Assembly: GCF_000004075.3 (NCBI RefSeq)
Contig: NC_026655.2
Span: 25,467,489 to 25,531,488, forward strand
Direction: 5' to 3'
Length of the DNA stretch: 64,000 nt
Source: Cucumis sativus
Taxonomy: Eukaryota; Streptophyta; Magnoliopsida; Cucurbitales; Cucurbitaceae
Every line of letters begins with the position of its first letter. Position 1 is the first letter of the stretch. The notes beneath the pieces were generated by a model. The model did no database searches. It was not told the DNA's origin and saw nothing but the letters and a program-made list of their open reading frames with translations. This document shows positions 43,538 to 54,954 of the stretch, piece by piece. Position numbers and translations under genes: made by a program.

Positions 43538-45742
43538 ACGTCACAAGGACATGTAGAATTGGAAAAGAAGAGAGGAGGCTATGGTTTGCTTGTGATTCAA
43601 AACTCTGTCTGTCTGTAAGTTTTTCTTTTCCAGATTTTTGATTTGTTGAAAGGAGCGTTTGTGTAGATAGGGGGAGAGAAAAAAAAAAGGGTATTCACAA
43701 TGATGGGTAAATAACTAATAGGGAGATACACATTCATTCTTTTGTAGTCATCAGACATAAAAGAGATCATATTCTTGAACTCTGTGGATTCGTATATTCT
43801 TCACTCTGACCAAATATATTAAAATATTTATCAATGATCTTGAATTCTGCCTTGCTGCTCCTGCTCCTACTTATTATTCTAAACATGGTGTACCTTCTCT
43901 TTGGGGGAAGATATACATTTTTGTTGGTTTCTATTTGATTCTCAAGCTTCAAAATGTTATACTCTTAGTTGGTTTTGATTAATATCTAGTTTTTCTGCTA
44001 ACCACTGACTTTCAATCTGACCAATATACTTATTTATCAATGATGTTGAACTGAGCTGTTGGCTTGTTGTAAACAATAGTAGTATTATTATCATATTCTT
44101 TTTGGCCCCACGCCCTCCACTGTATTGAAAAAGAGAGAATGATTGAAAAGGGCTTAGCTGGGATTCACGGAATGAGGAATTGTATGCATAAAATATTTAG
44201 CGTGATTCCCGCTATCTATTTAATAACACAAACCAATTGTGTAACCAAAAGAAACAACCAACATTCATGTGCACCGCTCCCCCTTCCCTTCTTTTCCTTA
44301 TTCTTCATTTATTCTCTTTTACTCATTTGACTCTTTATATGCTCATCACACCAATCATCCAACCTTGTTACTTCCATTATCATCAACTTCTAATTTTCTA
44401 ATTTTTGTGTGTAATTTTTTAAGAATATTTACAAATTATAACAAAGTTATTGATAAACACTCCTAGTAGATATTCACATAAGTGTCTATCAATATGCTTA
44501 ATGATATTGACAGAAGTTTATCAATGTCTTATCATTATTAAATTTGTCATTTAACTTAAAAATTAATTACAATTCTTTTCAGGGATGTTTGGTTAGATTT
44601 TGGAGACAAGTGAGACTCAAACTGAACGGATCGATTTTATAAATTAGGGAACTAGGTCAAAGTCCAATAAAGGGCAAGATTAATTGTTCGCCTTTTGATC
44701 GGTTTGATTCTACGTTGTATTAGTTTTTTTTTTTTTTGGTTTACTTATTTTGAAACGAAATGGTTACCAAACATGACTTAAGTAATTAAAGTTTTTCGCA
44801 TTTTGTGTACAACAACTATGAAGTAGAAAATCAAATTATCGTTGAACTAAACTCACTTTTAAGATAAAAAAAGTTCATTTAAATTGATTTTTTTTCTTTT
44901 TCGTACAACAAGTAGATGTAAAGAAAGAAATTCGAACAACAAACTTTGTAGTTATTAATATACACGTAAGTACCTGTTGGGTATTTGAATTGATATCGAG
45001 AGGTTCACATATTTAATAAAGTTAACTAAATAAATGTTGGTTAGGGATTGAATATGTTGGTTGGAAGAGGAAAGCTTCATTGCATTGCATTTGCATGTGC
45101 AAATTTAATTGCTTTTTTGAAAAGGTGAATTGAATTTGAAAGTTTGACAAAGTCTAATGTCCATTGGCCAATTTTATTTCATAATTGAATATATGGTTGG
45201 TTCATTTTTTTTAAAATTTAAAAAGCAATTTTACCCCATTGTTTTCTAATATAACAAAATGAAAAAAAATATATATATATAACTGTATCTATAAATAGTT
45301 TTAATAATTTTATTTTAAATAAACTGCAAATATAAAAAAATATGTGAGTAGTATAAATATGTTTAATAAAGTTGAAAAGTATGAACTTAATGTTAGTCTA
45401 AAATTTCTTAATTCCAAATATGGATATTTTGGGCTTAGCTTAAAAACTTAATTATCTATTTTGGATTTGGATTAAAATTTGGTTGTACAGTTTGTAAATT
45501 TTTCTATTTTTAAAAATCTTTCAATTAATTAATCTAAAATTACTTTATAATCTTCGCTTTAATATGAATTGTTTTATTAAAGAATTTATATTATTTAAAG
45601 GCTTCGAATTTTACTTCAATTATTTTTCCGATTTATTGGCGGCCGTCGGGTTTCATCGCCGGCGGCTGACTTGAAGGTGGAAACGACCTCTTGGATCGCT
45701 GCGCATCCGGTTTAAGTTTCTGGACCGTTTGCGGTGGCCGAG
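43538..45742. other. Intergenic region between NDL and the phosphatase gene
   Basis: It begins with the NDL 3' region. About 44400-44540 carries modules of the dispersed AT-rich repeat family (TATTTACAAATTATAAC and GTCTATCAATATGC...GACAGAAGTTTATCAATG). The remainder is AT-rich with no gene seen. Confidence 0.55.
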
Positions 45743-48096
45743 ATGGCTGGGATTACCATAGTTTTCGACTTTGATCGGACGATCATTGATGGGGACAGCG
45801 ATAATTTGGTGGTGACTCAAATGGGTCTTACAAATCTCTTCAACAAGCTCTACTCTTCCTTGGCGTGGAACTCTCTCATGGTTTGTAATTTGCATTTTAC
45901 TTTTTCTACTGTCTCTGCACTTCAATTTTCAATTCATTGATTGCTATGGTTTAGATGGAATTAGGGAAATGAAGAATTGTTTTTATTTCTACATGTTATT
46001 AGCAAGGAATTTTGAGATTTTTTATGTTTAATTCTACTTTGGCTGTGGATTGCTGGGATTGATTTTGATAGGATACCTTGATAGTGGAGCTCCAATCACA
46101 AGGAAGAACTATGGGGATATTGCAAAGTGTTTGGAAGGTGCTGCATTGCATCCACGAATTATTGCTGCTATTAGATCAGCTCATGATGCTGGGTAACTTT
46201 TCGTATTTGTTTATGATTAAATTGATGGTCTAAGGGCATCTTTGAGAGTGATTTTGTTTTGTCATGTTTCAAGAACCACTCTTGAACATGTTTTTAATCA
46301 TTTCAATGCTTGGTTTTACACTTTTTAAATGTAGTTTTTATACCATTGAAATGATTAAAAGAAACAACCAAATGCCATCAAGATTGATTTTGCTTGTCAC
46401 ATAGTCGCTAGTGCTACAATCAAAGAGTTCCTCCTCAATCCATCTTTTGGGGAGAAGGATTTTTTTTCTTTTCCTTTTTGGCTTGTGAAATCTTATAGGT
46501 TTTGTAGGGTGAATGGATTCGTAGGGTGTTTAGGGGAGTGTATAGGGATTGTTCGGAGATTTGGCCCCTCGTTCGCTTTCACATTTTTTTGTACGATTTA
46601 ATTTTGAAGACCTTTCGTATTTATTCTATAGACACTATTTTGCACAGTTGGGAGTCTCTTTTTATAGAGAGAGCCCATTTTTTGTTAGTTTGTTTTTTGC
46701 ATGTTTTTGTATTCTTTACATTTTTTTCTTAGTGAATGTTGTTGAAAGAAAAAAAAAAAACAATTTCAAAATCACTCTTTTATAGATTGTCCATGACATT
46801 GCTTAGAAGTGTTTTAATGACTAACTGGAAGGACATGGGATTGATATTATCTCAGGTGTGACTTAAGGATAATTAGTGATGCAAATCAGTTTTTCATTGA
46901 GACAATCTTAGAACATCATGGTGTGTTGGGATGCTTTTCCACTATCAACACAAATCCTACCTTTGTTGATGGAAAAGGAAGGCTTAGAATTTCACCATAT
47001 CATGATGAATCATCTCCTCATGGCTGCAATTTGTGCCCATCAAATATGTGTAAGGTATTTGTTAGGTTACTCAGTTCCTAATCCTGCATTTATAGATCTT
47101 GCTGTATGATTGAAAGTTCCAGTTTAATTGCTCTGCTGATTAAGAAAGTTCTTTAGCTGCTGTGTAAAATAAGCTTTTCCATTTTAAGGTATGAGCTTTA
47201 GGATAGGATATATACTACAACCTTGCAATGTATGAATCTGGAGAGGACAATGTGTTTCTTATATAATAAAGATGAAGACCTCCTTTTGTTTTCTTGAGTT
47301 CTAATGCCATATTGTGGAGATCCTGAGAACATATTTTTGCTGCTTTGCTTTGTCTTGTTAAATTAGGTTCCTTTTCAAGTCGGTTAAATTACAAGGTTAG
47401 ATCAGGCAACACAACTACACTAACACAACCTAAACCTAAGCAACCTATTCAACAAGTCCACCTAGCCTAAAACTAAAAGAAAATACTAATACTAATGCTA
47501 ATAATAAAAATAATAAACCAAACCGATGAATCTTCAACAATTTGATGGAGTTCTTCATTTATCTTCATACTTCCCCATCTAATATTCTTCTTCTTTGAAC
47601 GATTTTTCTATTCTGTTGACCATTGTATTTCAATATTTATGATGTTGCTTTTTATATTGTTTTTCAGTGTTTGTATTGTAATTGATTCTGTTGTTATTAA
47701 CTTGATATTTTATGTTTCTGAGGGGATTGCATTTCTATTCGTCGTGCTTTTGCTTTGTATGTGGGCATGGGATTTGTTGAATAAACTTATGAGATCAAAC
47801 TGCGGATTCTGTTGCAGGGCCTTGTAGTCGATCAAATCCGAGCATCGAAAGGGGAAAAAAACGAATTCATATACATTGGAGATGGAGGGGGTGATTATTG
47901 TCCAACCCTAAGGCTTCAAGAAGGAGATCACGTGATGCCTAGGAAGCTCTATCCTCTCTCAGATCGCATAAACTCCAATCAAACAATTGTAAAGGCTAAG
48001 ATCCATGAATGGAGTGATGGGAAAGAGCTGGAGAAGATCTTATTAAACATTTTGGATATCAAAAAAATTCAATTATGCAATCCAGAGGTAGTTTAA
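45743..48096 (+). CDS. HAD-superfamily small-molecule phosphatase (PECP1/PS2-like) with a one-base deletion in exon 2
   Basis: Cytosolic Mg2+-dependent phosphatase; relatives act on phosphoethanolamine, phosphocholine, pyrophosphate or thiamine monophosphate, and the substrate cannot be told here. Exons: 45743-45880, 46072-46192, 46856-47054 and 47818-48096. Motif I is VFDFDRTIIDGDSDN, with the nucleophile and acid/base aspartates of DxDxT. Motif II is RIISDAN, and the late acidic motif is YIGDGGGDYCP. The metal-binding-like CNLCPSNMCKG segment is also typical of the group. Exon 2 is 121 instead of 122 bases: near 46113-46116 one base is missing where the family reads TMEDIA, so the frame breaks until 46192. 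The corrected length would be 245 residues. The first in-frame ATG is at 45743; the frame upstream has no ATG. The 663-base intron 2 carries a LINE and MITE remnant. Confidence 0.92.
46230..46790 (+). mobile_element. LINE 3' end inserted in a MITE, intron 2 of the phosphatase gene
   Basis: About 46500-46760 resembles the end of a LINE reverse-transcriptase ORF: the fragments RGVYRDCSEIWPLVRFH and HSWESLF, in one frame of a decayed sequence, match the usual C-terminal tail. It closes with a TTTTTCTTAGTGAATGTTG motif and an A-rich run at 46749-46760. On the left, 46291-46308 and 46344-46361 are complementary (TTTTTAATCATTTCAATG and its complement). An AGAGTGATTTTG motif near 46240 has its complement CAAAATCACTCTT near 46768. 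This suggests an older MITE split by the LINE. Confidence 0.55.
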
Positions 48097-50116
48097 TTTA
48101 GTGGAAATTGCTCTTTGGTTGCTTATATTCAATCATATTGTCGTGGGAATAAAATCTTTATTAATGCAGCCATAACTTTGCAGATTTAATCTTTGCTGTC
48201 TTTTTCTCACTATGAGAAAATCTTAGTTACATTTTGCTGATATTTTAGTTCTATTTTTTAGTTTAAATAAACAAATCTATTAGACACACGATCATTCTCA
48301 ATGATCGGTTGATCCTTTGTCATTGATCAACCTTTCATATAGGAAAAAGAGACATGCAATTGCTTTCTCAAAATCTTTTTATGGCTTATCTGGCTCAAAC
48401 GAACGAAAGTGACAAATATTTGACAGCAAAACTAATATATTGCTTTCTCATAGTGTAAAAATTTACCATATTCTTTTGTGATTACCGTTGTGATAAAAAC
48501 TAAATTTTGTATCTAATAAGACATTAAACTTGCAATTCTATATCCAATAGGTTCATAAATCTTAGAAATATCAAAATGGTTTAGTATCATTAGGCATAGG
48601 ATTAAAGTTGAAGGGATATTTTCAAAAATAGTAAAATAAATTAAAATATTTAAAAGTTATGACAAAATTTTGAACTTTAACGATGATAGAAATTTTTAAT
48701 TATCTATCAACGATTAGTTAAGAATTACGTGAGAGAATGGAAAAGTAATGAGAATGCATTCGTAAATAAAGAGGATAAAGAGGATATCTTTTCTTTTGGT
48801 ACCTTTCTCCTTCTCTATCTTCTCTATCTTCTCTAAGATTCCATTCTTTCTTCCATTTCTTTTATAACATAACATATAGCATAAAGTTAAGTTGGGTGTC
48901 AAAGCAAAAGAGAAATTTGCAAACCCAACTCATATTATGCTCTTTTGACAATTCTTTTAAAAAACAAATTACTATATAATATGGGTTGTTTTTTTTTATT
49001 TGAAAAAGTAGTCTTTGATATAAAGTGAAGGTTATAATCTTGTATTTGAAATGCCTACTTATGGCATTTATTTCTTTAAGGAGGAAAAAGGTGTAATTTA
49101 GTTATTCACAACAATAAGTTATCCAAAATTATGTTTTTACTAATAAAAATAAACAACTCTCTTTTTGTATTACTTTTAAACAACTTTCTATGCTTCCTAT
49201 ACTTGATTGCTACTTATTACCATTTATTTTTAAAGTAATGCAACTTTTCATATATATATTACTCAAAAAAAATTAAAAATATTTACAAAATACAGTATAA
49301 TAGCCTAATCTATTTGTGATAAACGAAAGTGATCGATATAGACTACTATATGTGTCTATTGTTAGATACAAGTAATAATCTATCGTGAACTATTTTCATG
49401 ATAGACATAAATAATAGTCTATTTTGGTTTATTGCAAACTATCTTGATATTTTACTATATTTAAAAGTAGTCGAATAAAGAAAAATAACATTTTCAAATA
49501 TAGTAAAATGAACAAAAATATTTTAGAGGTATAAAAAGGACCATGTAACATTTAGATTCAAAATATTTGATATATATAGCAAAATATGCTCTTTTTTTTT
49601 TCTTATATTTTTGTAAATATTTTCAACTGTTTTTCTATTTACAATAATTCAAAAAATAATGGCAAGAAATGGGCATTTTAAAAAGTTAGAAAGTAAATTA
49701 AAATATTTAATAAATTTTTTTAATTTTATCAATTATAGCCCACTTCTATTACTCTTTATCGGTGTCACCAATACAAGAATATCACTAGCTATTAAATATT
49801 TGTTATTTATAAAATCTAAATTTTACTATAGTTCGTAAATATTTTTTAAAATTCGCTATTTTTAGGGAGAAAAAGAAAGTTACATTTTGTAATTTAGGTG
49901 TTAGCATAAGAAATAAACAAATGGATTGAAAAACAAAAAAAAACTTTGGACTCCTTCTTTGACCGGTCTCCGATTTACAGCCATGGCATGAACCAAATTC
50001 ACAAACGCTTCCTTCCTCTTCTTCCATAACCAACTGTTTTGATCATACCCAAATCAATTCTCCAACACTCTTTCCCTCTTTGATCTCTCTTTTTCTCCTA
50101 CCAAACTTGCTGATCA
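48097..50116. other. Intergenic region with copies of a dispersed AT-rich repeat
   Basis: No gene is seen. About 48610-48710, 49260-49500, 49500-49670 and 49690-49860 each carry parts of one family: ATAGTAAAAT with AAATATTTACAA modules around inverted TCTATC...GATAGA motifs. The last 150 bases before 50117 are pyrimidine-rich and are probably the CoA carrier leader. Confidence 0.6.
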
Positions 50117-53100
50117 ATGGCGAAAAAGAGAGACGAAAGAGAAGTGGGTATGATCATGGATGGAGTCATAGAATCCATGCCTCAATATGCCAAGGAACTG
50201 GTTGCCGGTGGCCTCGCCGGTGGAATTGCCAAGACCGTCGTCGCTCCACTTGAGCGTGTCAAGATTTTATTCCAGGTGATTTTTCTTCGTTTTTGTTTGC
50301 TTGATCGTGTTTTTTTTCTTTCTTAATCTCGTCTTGTAAGTGATTCAATTGTGACTTTTTTGGGAATCGAGCTCAATTCTCTAGTGTTTCGAAATTAGTT
50401 GCATAATGGGTGTCTCTTGAGGTATTTGGCTTTGGAGTTCATGAATGTATGTTTTCTTTTACTTATTCTTTGTTCTCTCTTGGAAATTAGAATGAGATTC
50501 TACAAGAATGAGAGATGTTGTGGTGCATGTTTTTTTTTGGAATTTAACTTTTAATTTACCAGGAATAATGGGTTTCTTATAGATCAGTAAAAGATGCAAC
50601 TCCCATTAATTTTTTTTCAGTTCTGATTTTGGAAAAAGCAAGATGCTTTGGAGTCCATAACTTCATTGCATTTTACTTAATACATGGGAATAGAATTCCC
50701 CACTGGCTATTATGAATCCTTTTTGTTTGTTTTGTTCTTGAATGACAAAGAAACTTCAATCTTAGGTAATAAAGTAAAAGATGCTCAAAATGAGGGGAGC
50801 TCAAGTCTAGGACCAATGAGATTACATGGAGACTCTTTTAAATTGGCTGAAGTGAAAAATAATGGCTTAAACTCTACCTTATTAGTGGAATATCTGGAGG
50901 AAATTTTTATTAGCAATTTTCTCTTCTTTAACATCTATAAAGGTTTCTGTACCTAAAGAACCATCAGTGACATAAAATGGAAAATACAGAGTTGATTGAT
51001 AAAATCTTGCTCTAAGGAAATATTTGAGGTATCTATCTATTAGATAAATCCAACGTTTCTCCTAAAGAATTATTGTCAAGTGATATGAAAGGAAAAAATG
51101 ATTTGGATCTCAAGGCTATATAATTCACACAGCTCACATATTTAGAGGTTGAGAAATCAAGAAAAGGAAGAGAGAAATCCTCTAGCATACCTTTAGTGTT
51201 GTCTTCCAAATGAAGTACTTGACTTTCTTTAGATTCTTCGGATTCTAAAGAAGCTTGGCCTTTCCTTGAGAAATGGATTTTGATCTACCTACCAAAGTGT
51301 TATTCATCGATTTACTGGAGGACCCCTAGGGTCTGGATGCCAAAGCTTTGATTCTAAACTCAGGGCTTTCAAGGGAATTCCCCAAGGATTCTAAAATGAA
51401 AGAGAGCACCATTCTCTTTTTTTCTTCGAGAAACAAACCACTTTTCATTGAAGATATGGAAAGGTACGATTAACTAAAAGAGGATAAACGCCCTGTGAGA
51501 TTAGGAAAAAAAATGCTTTAGTTGGCAGTAATTTTGAAAGAGTATTTCCAAAAGTTACCGGAGCAAACTGAGTATAACTAAATAGTGCGGATTAGTTTTT
51601 CAAGATCTGCCTCTTATTCTATCTAAAGATCGACCCAACATAAAAAGAAAATGAGGAAGTAGGTTTCTGTTGTATATGTTTTGAGAAGCCTAAAAGTGGA
51701 TCTTTATTTTTCATTGATAATGTAGAAAAATCTGCTGATCAAGAACAGTTATAGAGCAAAAGTTTACATTTAGTCTCAAAACCCTTCTTTTAAAGAACAA
51801 AGCCAATATTATCCTTCTCCACACCATCATACGCCTTCTCAAAGTCAATTGACGAATCGGTCCCCGTGCTTTTGTAACTTCTCGCAGTTATGGTTGCATT
51901 GGCAATGAGAATGAAGGGCATTAACTATATGTCTATCCCACAACTAAAGTCTTTGATTTTCTCCACAACTAAAGTCTTTGATTTTCTCCACAGCTAAAAT
52001 CTTTGATTTTCTTGTTCATTCTCAGTTAATATTGGTATATCAGTTTTGCTCATCTCATTTTCATAATAAATATAGGATTAACCATCTAGTATACACTGTT
52101 CATATTTAATGCAGTTCTTTCTTTTTCAATTTGTTTAAGCAAAGTTTCCCCCCAGATTTTTCAAGCATGAATTTCCCTTTCCAAAGCATGTACTGTGGAA
52201 TTAACCAGCTGTTAAGCACTTTTTATCATTTTCGTTTTTGGATGTAGATGTTTTTGTTATATTTTAAATAAGGTTAAGATTTGATCTTCGATATATGATT
52301 CTGAAGTCCACCCATTTTTTCTTTTTCACGGTGAAGTATTTTCCTAGAAGTTAACATCTGTACTTATTTTTCAACTTGTTAGACCAGAAGAGCAGAGTAT
52401 CAAAGCATAGGACTACTTGGATCTATCAAGAAGATTTCTAAGACTGAAGGTTTTCTGGGTTTCTACAGGTGGGTACATAAAGTGCTATAATTTTTTTTGA
52501 GCTGAGGCCCCACCCCTCCCCCAACAAATGACATATTAGTGGATTTGATCACAGAGGCAACGGTGCTAGTGTCGCTCGGATTGTTCCTTATGCAGCGCTG
52601 CATTACATGGCTTATGAACAATATCGAAGATGGATTATCCTTTCTTTTCCAAATTTTAATAGAGGCCCCGTACTTGATCTTTTGGCAGGATCATTTGCTG
52701 GAGGAACTGCCGTGATTTTTACCTATCCTCTGGACTTGGTTCGGACTAAGTTAGCATTCCAGGTGAAGACTAAAAACATAAGCGTCCCTTCCCAAAACAA
52801 AAACGTATACAAAATTGTAAACTTCATTATAACTAGATTCATGAAAGCTATCTTTAGATGCGATAGTCTTGCTCCCGCCAGAATTGAATATGAAAAGAGT
52901 AGTATCATTGAACTTTGCCGTGAATAAATATATGGATTTCTCCTTACACACTACCTTCCTGTGTGAACATTCCAATCTAATTAGATCTGATACTGATAGT
53001 GCAGGTTGTTGCTCCGTCAAAGTCAAGTATTCATGGGCTAGTAGTCCCCGAGCATGTATATAGAGGGATTTCTGATTGTTTCTCAAAAACTTTTAAGGAG

Positions 53101-53852
53101 GCTGGACTTAGAGGTCTCTACCGTGGTGTTGGTATGCATTTCCAATTTGCTTATATAACTTTTGGCAATCTACTTTTCTGGGACTTACTTTTCACTTTGC
53201 GAGTTTTCCAATTAATACTCAACTTTCGTTGCCAGCCCCATCACTTTACGGGATTTTTCCATATGCTGGTTTGAAGTTCTACTTCTATGAAGAGATGAAG
53301 CGGCATGTGCCGGAGGAACAAAAGAAAAATATTATGGTCAAGCTGGTATGTGGATCGGTTGCGGGTCTGTTAGGCCAGACCTTTACATATCCTCTTGATG
53401 TGGTTAGGAGACAAATGCAGGTAATAAAGTTGCACCAAAATACATGGAAGAAATATATTAAAATGTTTGAATTCTGAACTAATATGGAGCTATGTGTGAA
53501 ATTCGCCCAAACAGGTTCAACGTCTACTAGCATCCAACAATACAGAGATGATGGGAACATTTGAAACCCTTTCTTTGATAGCTAGAAAACAAGGTTTTAA
53601 ACAGCTGTTTTCAGGTCTAAGCATCAACTACTTGAAGGTGAGAAATCAATTCCTTTACTTAATCTCCTTCCACATTTGTAGTTTAGTGTCTAAGCTAAGT
53701 TGTGTATGTTTCAGGTTGTTCCATCAGTAGCAATTGGGTTTACTGTATATGATGTAATGAAAACATACTTAAGAGTTCCATCCCGAGATGAAGCTGTGGT
53801 AGAAGTGGTAACAAATAAAAGAAACATCCAATCGTCCTCTCTTAATACATAA
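50117..53852 (+). CDS. Mitochondrial carrier, CoA transporter type
   Basis: Inner-membrane solute carrier of the mitochondrial carrier family; close Arabidopsis relatives (At1g14560, At4g26180) are described as coenzyme A carriers. Seven exons in phase: 50117-50275, 52383-52468, 52555-52762, 53005-53131, 53236-53420, 53515-53637 and 53715-53852; 341 residues. The three tandem repeats each have the PX[DE]XX[KR] signature: [11 protein letters not shown] (about residue 45), [10 protein letters not shown] (about 140) and [10 protein letters not shown] (about 245). Glycine-rich first-helix starts ([30 protein letters not shown]) and [17 protein letters not shown] are typical of the CoA/adenine-nucleotide branch. 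There is no cleavable presequence, as usual for this family. Intron 1 is about 2.1 kb and has retroelement debris. The next gene (ET) is convergent. Confidence 0.94.
50680..51500. mobile_element. Degraded retroelement sequence in intron 1 of the CoA carrier gene
   Basis: An isolated open frame at 50684-50956 and the following decayed sequence look like old retrotransposon coding DNA, not carrier exons. Near 51417-51465 a T-rich run is followed by CACTTTTCATTGAAGATATG, the antisense form of the LINE tail motif seen elsewhere in the window. The exact family and ends are not visible. Confidence 0.4.
51938..52012. repeat. Three tandem 25-bp repeats in CoA carrier intron 1
   Basis: The unit CCACAACTAAAGTCTTTGAT plus TTTCT is repeated three times with a 25-base period (anchors at about 51941, 51966 and 51991). 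The third copy has two substitutions. It lies in an intron and has no known role. Confidence 0.88.
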
Positions 53853-54954
53853 CAAGTATTCTTTTCCCATTCAAAACATGCCATATTCTAGTATCAGAAT
53901 TCATTATGTTAGCCTTGTTATTATTTGTATATGCATTCTTTCAGCCTGTTTAGACATTAGAGCTCATGCTAGTTACAAGGCAAAAACATTTGTTATTCTT
54001 AGGTCTCCAAAAAGTCCAAGGTAACTGTCAAACAAGTAGAATTAGCACAAGGAAGGGTGTACATTTAGCTGGGATGTCTTGTGTAAACAATTGATGGTTT
54101 GAAGGTAACTAATAAAATATGAGTTGATTCTTCATATATTCTACATTGTGTACGACCTTACGTGAACAGGTAATGTGCTATAGGTTGCAACTGTCTTCTT
54201 GAGTTCCAAGAATGATTTTCATATATTATATATTAAGTGGAAATGGTTGACTCCTTTCAAGGGAGTTTACATAAGAAACAATAATTTCTCTGCTTAGAAA
54301 TTGATTTGTTCATTTTACTTTTCACTATGGTCTCACCCAATTCAATAGAAAACTGAATCGTTGAAGGGAACATACATCTAAGCAGGAAGCTTGAGTTGCA
54401 TATGGAACATAATGGACTAAGTTATGCTTCACTAACAGTTAGTTTCACAGTTCGACATTGCCAGCAATTGAGATGAGAGTATAATGCAAACTTCCCTTTG
54501 AGTTTATTTTACTTTCTATCCTTATGGTGTAGTCTAATTCAAAATTATGCAAGGCAAACAAACCAAAAATGAGTACCAGGGAGGAACGCAATAATATAAT
54601 TAATAAATTGTTAATGGTCTAAAGATACAAGCTCTTGTTGGAAAAAAGAAAGTAGACTCAAATTTTGTAAGGAGACTTATCTCTTCTGTGTTCATCAAGG
54701 CAACAAGCAACTATAAGTTCAAGATACAATGATAAATTAGAATAAGTACATATCATACAACAAAAACATGTACCCTAAGTTACACAAGTTTGACCTGTTT
54801 GCTGAAGTTGTTCACCATGTAGCCAGCGGAGTCCTGGTAACAGATGGTTTTATTCTGAATTGTGACGCTATGAATTTCCTCTTGATGAATAAGGAAGGAG
54901 AATTGCCAAGTTGGTTTACGGATATTATCACAAACTTTTAGCTGGATTAAAAAT
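53853..54954. other. Convergent 3' region between the CoA carrier and ET genes
   Basis: The 3' end of the CoA carrier probably lies near the AATAAA at 54111-54116. The ET gene ends from the other side at 54955. No additional gene is seen. Confidence 0.55.

Noticed and set aside
50684-50956. 90-codon open frame in CoA carrier intron 1 as a separate gene
   Set aside because: It sits among decayed repeat sequence, has no recognisable domain and no proper gene context. Retroelement debris is a better explanation.
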